Assembly (NCBI RefSeq): GCF_002277895.1
Contig: NZ_CP022999.1
Coordinates: 124,001 to 188,000 of the forward strand
Direction: 5' to 3'
DNA: 64,000 nt
From: Rhizobium sp. 11515TR
GTDB lineage: Bacteria; Pseudomonadota; Alphaproteobacteria; Rhizobiales; Rhizobiaceae
Shown: positions 59,371 through 64,000 of the stretch, one piece after another
How the letters are laid out: each line of letters opens with the position of its first letter
Numbering within the stretch: position 1 is the stretch's first letter
Notes under the pieces: model-generated
What the model was told of the DNA's origin: nothing
Database searches by the model: none
What the model saw: only the letters and a program-made list of their open reading frames with translations
Translations under genes and position numbers: made by a program

Positions 59371-60384
59371 CTAGGCCGTTCCGGCATCGTCGCTGCGCTC
59401 CCGGGTAAAACGAAGGATCGACGAAGGACTGGAGCCATAAGCGTGCTTGTAGAGCACGGAGAATCGCCCGGGATTGGAGAATTGCAGGCTCATGGCAAGA
59501 TCGGTGATGCTTTCGGCCTGACCACCCTTGATGGCGCCATGTGCCGCGGCTAGGCGGTAGTTGCAGAGGATTCCCATGGGCGTATCGCCACGATAGGTCT
59601 TGAACATGCGTTGCAGCGCTCGCGGGCTGCAGCTCGCGGCGTTCGCGAGATCCTCCAGCATGATGGCGTTGTGCAGATTGTCGCGCATGAACGCCTCCGC
59701 CCTCAGGAGCTGCCGTGGCGCGTTTTCAAGCGTGCCACGATTGAAGGCATCGGACAGATTGTGCGGCAGCTTGGCAAACAGCTTGACCAGCAGGAGCTCG
59801 CCGTACGCCTTAGCGAGCATCATCCGTTCGGTCTGGCGAGCGGTCGTCAAATCCTTCTCGGCCTGGCGCAGTGTTTGATAGAGCCCTTGTGCGCCGCCTT
59901 GACGGAAGCTCACAGGCGCCAGCGCAAACTCCTGCACGTAGGGCTTGCCGGTCAACTCTTCGAAATGCTGGCGGATTACGGATTCCGGGATCTGAAACAG
60001 CAGCCAGGAGCTACGCGGCTTGATCTCCAGCCGCTTGCCCGCCCGATCGCTTATGCTGGCGACATAATTGGCAGGAATGCGTAAGGACTTGCGCATTCGC
60101 CGGTGATTAATCTCTATTTCCCCCGCGAGAACAAATACGATGCTGACGCGCGGCAAGTCCTGCTTCGCGGTCCCCTCGAGGCCGGCCGAATGCTCGGCGC
60201 TTATGATCGAGGCCGACTGAAGCGGTTGCTTGCTGAATTTGAAGGAATAATCGCCTGAGGTTTCTGAAGGAACCGCCCATTTCCAGTTTGGTTCAAGCAT
60301 GTCAAGGTTGCGAATGATTGCATCCCGGGAATACACCTCGAAAGTGCCAACGCATTGCTCGACAACTCTTTCCAACATCGCCAT
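59371..60384 (-). CDS. AraC-family transcriptional regulator in the capsule region
   Basis: This 337-residue regulator has a sensing domain of the AraC_binding_2 type (about residues 20-190) and a C-terminal pair of helix-turn-helix motifs (NAIMLEDLANAASCSPRALQRMFKTYRGDTPMGIL and SITDLAMSLQFSNPGRFSVLYKHAYGSSPSS). It is transcribed in the same direction as, and 57 bases before, the export lipoprotein gene, so it may control it or be part of its operon. The inducer is unknown. Confidence 0.88.
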   Translation of the reverse strand: MAMLERVVEQCVGTFEVYSRDAIIRNLDMLEPNWKWAVPSETSGDYSFKFSKQPLQSASIISAEHSAGLEGTAKQDLPRVSIVFVLAGEIEINHRRMRKSLRIPANYVASISDRAGKRLEIKPRSSWLLFQIPESVIRQHFEELTGKPYVQEFALAPVSFRQGGAQGLYQTLRQAEKDLTTARQTERMMLAKAYGELLLVKLFAKLPHNLSDAFNRGTLENAPRQLLRAEAFMRDNLHNAIMLEDLANAASCSPRALQRMFKTYRGDTPMGILCNYRLAAAHGAIKGGQAESITDLAMSLQFSNPGRFSVLYKHAYGSSPSSILRFTRERSDDAGTA

Positions 60385-61034
60385 CCGCTAATCCTACTCA
60401 AAATCTCAGGTTGCATATTAGCCATCGCTAACACGTGATTTCTATCTAGGCCACTTTTTTCTAGCGTTCGTTTTGACGACTCCATTCCTTTGCTCTCGCG
60501 CCCACTTCGAGAGGCAAGACCATTCATCGCAAGTTGCATTATTTATAATTAAATTAGCATGATGAATTTTAGCGCGACAGTACAGATAGTGACGATGTTA
60601 TACAGATTCCTACCTCTTCGTAGCGCGGCCACAGGTTGAAAATCCCGAGCGACGATATCGGACAAAATAATCGCTCTCGGCAAATATATTCGACATGTCT
60701 ACGGGCAAAGGTTGCAGAAGTAGTTACTAATTTACCTCGATTGAATTGTCGGAGGTTTGTTGCAGGCACAAGGTCCACTGCAAAAATGGAGTAGCCAAAC
60801 GGCCCCGCTGGCTTGCGGCCAAAACAATCTGCGCGCTACATTCATTTCAATTATTCTAATACATGATGAGGCTTAGCTAGGAGCCTGGGTCAGCGCCCGG
60901 AATGCCGCTATCTATATGCGATCGCGTCCCGGCAAGCGCGGAGACGCGGTGCATTTTGTCGTTCGATATTGTGTCAATTTGCAAACATAGCGAGCACTAC
61001 TGTTGCCGATCCACACAGCTCAACGGCCGCTGGC
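60385..61034. other. Long AT-rich gap within the capsule region, no gene seen
   Basis: These 650 bases separate the KpsT-like gene end from the AraC gene start. Short frames exist on both strands but none looks like a protein. Runs such as ATTATTTATAATTAAATTAGC (about 60537-60558) are AT-rich and likely hold the AraC promoter. The drop in GC relative to the genes suggests a regulatory island. Confidence 0.45.
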
Positions 61035-61769
61035 TTACAATGTGGAGTAAATGCGAAATGCCGCTTCGATGTCATCGAAGACGCGGCCGCGGCCATTCTT
61101 CAACACGAGCGCCGACTTGCACAGCTCGCCGATCACATTGAGATTATGTCCCACAATGATCATCGAGCGATCCTTGCGTTTGACGAAAAGCTCCTCAAAA
61201 CAGCGGAGTTGGAAGCGTTTGTCGCCAACCGCCAATACCTCGTCGATGAGATAGCAATCGAAATCGATGGCAAGCGACATGCCGAAGGCGAGCCGCGCTC
61301 TCATGCCTGAGGAATAAGTCCTGAGAGGCATTCGCAGATAACGGCCAAGCTCACTGAAATCCTCTACCACATCGCGAATTTCATCGAACGGCTTGTCGTA
61401 GATGCGCGACAGGAAGCGCATGCAGTCGTAGCCAGTCATCGAACCGCCGAAGCCACCGCTCAAGGCAATGGGCCATGACATCGACATGTTGCGCACGACC
61501 TTGCCCGACGTCGGCTCCTCTATCCCTGCGATCATGCGCACGAGCGTTGACTTGCCGGCCCCATTGTGTCCGAGGACAGCGATCTTTTCACCGCGGCCAA
61601 TCTTGAATGTCACGCCGTCGACCACGCGGCGCATCCGGCCATGCACCTCATATTCCTTGACGAGATCGAACACGCCGACAATGCCATCTTCATGCCAGGG
61701 TATTTCGCTCTCCGGCGCCGGCGCCCTCGGGGAGGCGATCTGCGTGAGACTTGAAGGAAGTCCGGTCAT
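61035..61769 (-). CDS. kpsT: KpsT/Wzt-like capsule ABC transporter ATP-binding protein
   Basis: These 244 residues form the ATPase of a polysaccharide exporter. Walker A GHNGAGKST, signature YSSGMRARLAFGMSLA and Walker B YLIDEVLAVGD are those of the KpsT/RfbE class, which lacks the usual LSGGQ. Its start overlaps the preceding KpsE-like gene by four bases (ATGA), and the longer frame is rejected. A membrane permease (KpsM) normally pairs with it but is not found in the window. Confidence 0.9.
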   Translation of the reverse strand: MTGLPSSLTQIASPRAPAPESEIPWHEDGIVGVFDLVKEYEVHGRMRRVVDGVTFKIGRGEKIAVLGHNGAGKSTLVRMIAGIEEPTSGKVVRNMSMSWPIALSGGFGGSMTGYDCMRFLSRIYDKPFDEIRDVVEDFSELGRYLRMPLRTYSSGMRARLAFGMSLAIDFDCYLIDEVLAVGDKRFQLRCFEELFVKRKDRSMIIVGHNLNVIGELCKSALVLKNGRGRVFDDIEAAFRIYSTL

Positions 61770-62971
61770 TGCTGAGCCGCGTGCTCGTGTACCTGGATCA
61801 TGAAGAAGCGCACGATCCAGAAAGTCGCGAAACAAACCGCAAGCAGCATCAGAAACGAACCGAGGCGCTTCGGGTACAGCGCATGATCGGGCAAATTCGG
61901 ATCGGCGATTCGCTCCAGATACAATTGTTGCCGCTGCGCATCGATCCTGGCATTTTCCAGGGAAACGGTCGCCGATGTCAGCATCTTCGCTGCCATTTCC
62001 CTCTCCAGCAGCAGCTGCTCATATTGCGCGATGCGAGGCGCCATCGAGCCGTCACTCCCGACGATACGTGCCCGTTCATCGCTGATCTGCCGTTCCATCG
62101 CCGCCACGCGCGCGCTCAGCGCCTCCCCTTGCGGACTTTGCGGCGCCTGTTCCTGCAGCGCAGAAAGACGCGCCTTGCTGTCGGCCAGATCATCCGAAAG
62201 CCGGGCAATCATGTCCAAGGCGGCAGACGATTGCTTGCTTGGGTCGACAAGCGCTTCGCGATTGCGGAATTCCGTCAGGCTTTTTTGCATGTTGGACAGT
62301 CTTGTCTGACTGTCGTTCACCTCGATCTGCGCGTAACGGATGGCATCTTCGCGCGCTCGATCATTAAGACGGTTGATGAGTTCTTCCGCGTGCTGAACCA
62401 GAGCATTGGCCAGGCGATAGGCGTCTTCGGCACGAAATGCGCGTGCATCCAGTGTCGTCACGCCGCTGCCGCTGTCGGTGTGTACATTGATGAAACGAAG
62501 ATAATGCTGATACAACTCTTCATTATTGGCTTCCGCCCAAGGTAGCGGGTAGCGGCTGAGGAGATCTCCTTCAGGGCGAGAGAGGATTTCCATCAGACCA
62601 TCCCTTTTTACCAGGGCGTCGACGGCGGCGCGCGACTTGATGAACTCGGTGACGATGTAGCTGTCATCCTGCGCGCGAACGAATCCGGTGCTCTGGAGGA
62701 ACCCGCTGAGCAGCCCCGCGGCATTCCTGTTCGGACTGCGCACGACGAACTGCGTTTCGGAAACATACTGATCGGAGCAGATGAAACCGTAATAGATCGC
62801 CCCGAGCAAGCCGGGAACCACGACGATCAGCAATAGCAGCAATTGCGATCGAGCCCATTGCGCGACAGAACGCGGCCAGGAAACCGGTTGACCTACGACA
62901 ACGCCGGATGAGCGTGCATTCACCAGCCTAACGAAATCAGCGAATTCCCTGTTATTCTCGATACGGCTCAT
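61766..62971 (-). CDS. kpsE: KpsE/BexC-like capsule export inner-membrane protein
   Basis: This 401-residue polysaccharide co-polymerase/adaptor has membrane helices near residues 38-60 and 372-392 around a large periplasmic, coiled-coil-rich part. QYVSETQFVVRSPNRNAAGLLSGFL after the first helix is the family hallmark, with SDTGSGVTTLDARAFRAEDA-like and DLADSKARLSALQEQA segments following. It links the inner-membrane transporter to the Wza-like outer-membrane channel. It is the first gene of a two-gene operon with KpsT. Confidence 0.88.
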   Translation of the reverse strand: MSRIENNREFADFVRLVNARSSGVVVGQPVSWPRSVAQWARSQLLLLLIVVVPGLLGAIYYGFICSDQYVSETQFVVRSPNRNAAGLLSGFLQSTGFVRAQDDSYIVTEFIKSRAAVDALVKRDGLMEILSRPEGDLLSRYPLPWAEANNEELYQHYLRFINVHTDSGSGVTTLDARAFRAEDAYRLANALVQHAEELINRLNDRAREDAIRYAQIEVNDSQTRLSNMQKSLTEFRNREALVDPSKQSSAALDMIARLSDDLADSKARLSALQEQAPQSPQGEALSARVAAMERQISDERARIVGSDGSMAPRIAQYEQLLLEREMAAKMLTSATVSLENARIDAQRQQLYLERIADPNLPDHALYPKRLGSFLMLLAVCFATFWIVRFFMIQVHEHAAQQ

Positions 62972-63601
62972 TTGGGACCATCAAATCTCTCTTGGAATAG
63001 TTAGGACCACTCCGCCGCTGCCCTTCCGGAGCTCCGATCAAGCAACCGCAGTCAGCTGGTTTCCATCGTTTTAGCTCGTCATTCCGAACAACGGGCACGA
63101 CGATGTCGACGGCAATTTACTTTGCAAGAGATTCCCATATATCCTTTGAAAGTCAAATATATTTCCGCGATTTCGAAATTTTTACATATAGAAACAAGAA
63201 TAATTTGTCTTCTGTCGCTATTAATACTTTGGCGACGCGATTCGTATGGCGAGGCCGAATTGTGACGGCAATAACTGCCATTCGATTAGCCGTTTCACCC
63301 TCATTGCTGGTTCAAGGAATTCGGAATGGGAAAGTTCGGAGGCATCTTGCAGCATATCGGCAGTACCCTTGCCTCGAATGGCCGTATAGACCTGTTCATC
63401 GGCCGAAGCCTCTTGAAATTTCTCCTCGGTAGGCGGCGCAGCCTCCCATTTTCGATACCGGAAGATGTCCTCCAGTTACCGTTGCGTTTCATGTCCCCCA
63501 AAGCGGTTCCGCTCATGCAACCAGCCGTGAGCAGACATCGCAGGCTGTCTCGTTCAGGCGCGAGCCATCGCTCTTAGCGAACATCTTTTGGGGGGACTTC
63601 T
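62972..63601. other. Divergent AT-rich promoter region between capsule export genes
   Basis: These 630 bases lie between the divergent KpsE-like and KpsC-like starts. The middle (63100-63240) is AT-rich with runs such as AATTTTTACATATAGAAAC. A plus-strand frame at 63326-63577 has an AAGGAA before its ATG but no family resemblance. Promoters for both directions are expected here. Confidence 0.45.
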
Positions 63602-64000
63602 ATGCACATAGATTCGACGATCTTTCCCCAGGGGGCGCCGTCCTCGGCAAAGGCAGACGAGCAGCCGTCCTGGTTGCCCCCGATCAACGCACGGCTGCTC
63701 GCCTTCCTTCCGACACGTCAGCGGTTTCCTCTCATCGGCCCCGCCTTCTCCGCGTCCCTCAAACCGATCGAATTGACGATGGGTGCCGCCGATGGTGTCG
63801 TCAGTTGGGGAGACGGGCCGCTTGCTCGCCTGGCACGCCTCTATGCGCAGGTGCTCCGTCTGCCCTTTTGGACGGTGGCGGGCGGCTTCCTGCAATCGAC
63901 CGGTCAGGACGCCACATCGCCGATCTCCATCGTCGCCGACGATCTCGGCATCCATTCTTCTGCCCGCCAGCCCTCCCGATTGGAGGCGCTGCTACAAAAT
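63602..64000 (+). CDS. KpsC-like capsule polysaccharide protein (3' end outside window)
   Basis: The frame is open from this ATG to the window edge (133 residues visible), preceded by GGGGGGAC. The sequence WLPPINARLLAFLPTRQRFPLIGP is followed by VVSWGDGPLARLARLYAQVLRLPFWTVAGGFLQS and SPISIVADDLGIH. The GFLxS...PxSxVxDDLGI pattern is that of KpsC/Capsule_synth proteins (PF05159), which add Kdo to the lipid linker of group 2 capsules. The gene is divergent from the KpsE/KpsT operon and supports a group 2-like capsule. An oppositely directed frame in the same place is a shadow. Confidence 0.75.
   Translation, partial: MHIDSTIFPQGAPSSAKADEQPSWLPPINARLLAFLPTRQRFPLIGPAFSASLKPIELTMGAADGVVSWGDGPLARLARLYAQVLRLPFWTVAGGFLQSTGQDATSPISIVADDLGIHSSARQPSRLEALLQN

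Noticed and set aside
63103..63577. Short plus-strand frames between the divergent capsule genes
   Set aside because: They lie in an AT-rich promoter-like stretch and overlap each other in different frames with no recognisable product. One has a possible AAGGAA site, so a small gene is not fully excluded.

Overview
The window looks like a GC-rich alphaproteobacterial chromosome or secondary replicon, most likely Rhizobium or a close relative in the Rhizobiaceae. The reasons are the high density of ABC importers with their own GntR/FCD or ROK regulators, rhizobial-type small proteins (DUF992, DUF1127), a class III nucleotide cyclase of the rhizobial type, a membrane PQQ glucose dehydrogenase, and codon use rich in G/C at third positions. 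No rRNA, tRNA, insertion sequence, phage gene, CRISPR array or replication origin was seen. The genus assignment is inferred from gene style, not from a marker gene.

Layout. 1-4.6 kb: end of a ROK protein fused to a P-loop kinase-like domain, then a CUT2 sugar importer (binding protein, permease, single-domain ATPase) ending in a strong hairpin. 4.8-8.2 kb: a tight three-gene unit of a histidine ammonia-lyase-like protein without the MIO-forming Ala-Ser-Gly triad, an ornithine cyclodeaminase/mu-crystallin-like protein and a PhnD-like binding protein without a signal peptide. 8.2-14.2 kb: housekeeping and accessory genes (nucleoside deoxyribosyltransferase-like, adenylate cyclase, DUF992, peptidase T, a secreted glycine-rich repeat protein, a small membrane protein). 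14.8-19.4 kb: a complete Csu-type (spore-coat-U) chaperone-usher pilus operon, facing a GGDEF diguanylate cyclase. 21.5-29 kb: small secreted proteins, a GNAT acetyltransferase, two translationally coupled alpha/beta hydrolases, glucose dehydrogenase and a DUF763 protein.

29.1-36.3 kb: a catabolic module. A spermidine/putrescine-type importer and a hydantoin/Asp-Glu racemase-like protein are transcribed leftward, opposite a GntR/FCD regulator and a CodA-like amidohydrolase. 37.3-43.4 kb: a second module with a FadR-type regulator, a cystathionine-gamma-synthase-family PLP enzyme and a complete CUT1 importer, facing an M24 (Xaa-Pro) peptidase. All three importer operons carry a palindromic stem-loop directly after the binding-protein gene. 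44.8-47 kb: small genes (DUF1127, AraC regulator, Cys-rich peptide, a periplasmic LTXXQ-like protein). 47.3-54.5 kb: a NodT/MacA/MacB tripartite efflux operon facing an OmpR-type two-component system.

54.7-64 kb: a capsule/exopolysaccharide region with an unrecognised protein, a glycosyltransferase, an FkbM methyltransferase, a Wza-like export lipoprotein, an AraC regulator, KpsT-like and KpsE-like export proteins and, divergently and cut by the window edge, a KpsC-like gene. No KpsM-type permease is seen. The best candidates for something undescribed are the MIO-less lyase unit at 4.8-8.2 kb, the amidohydrolase/racemase module at 29-36 kb, the PLP-enzyme/sugar-importer module at 37-43 kb and the unrecognised capsule protein at 54.7-55.8 kb.
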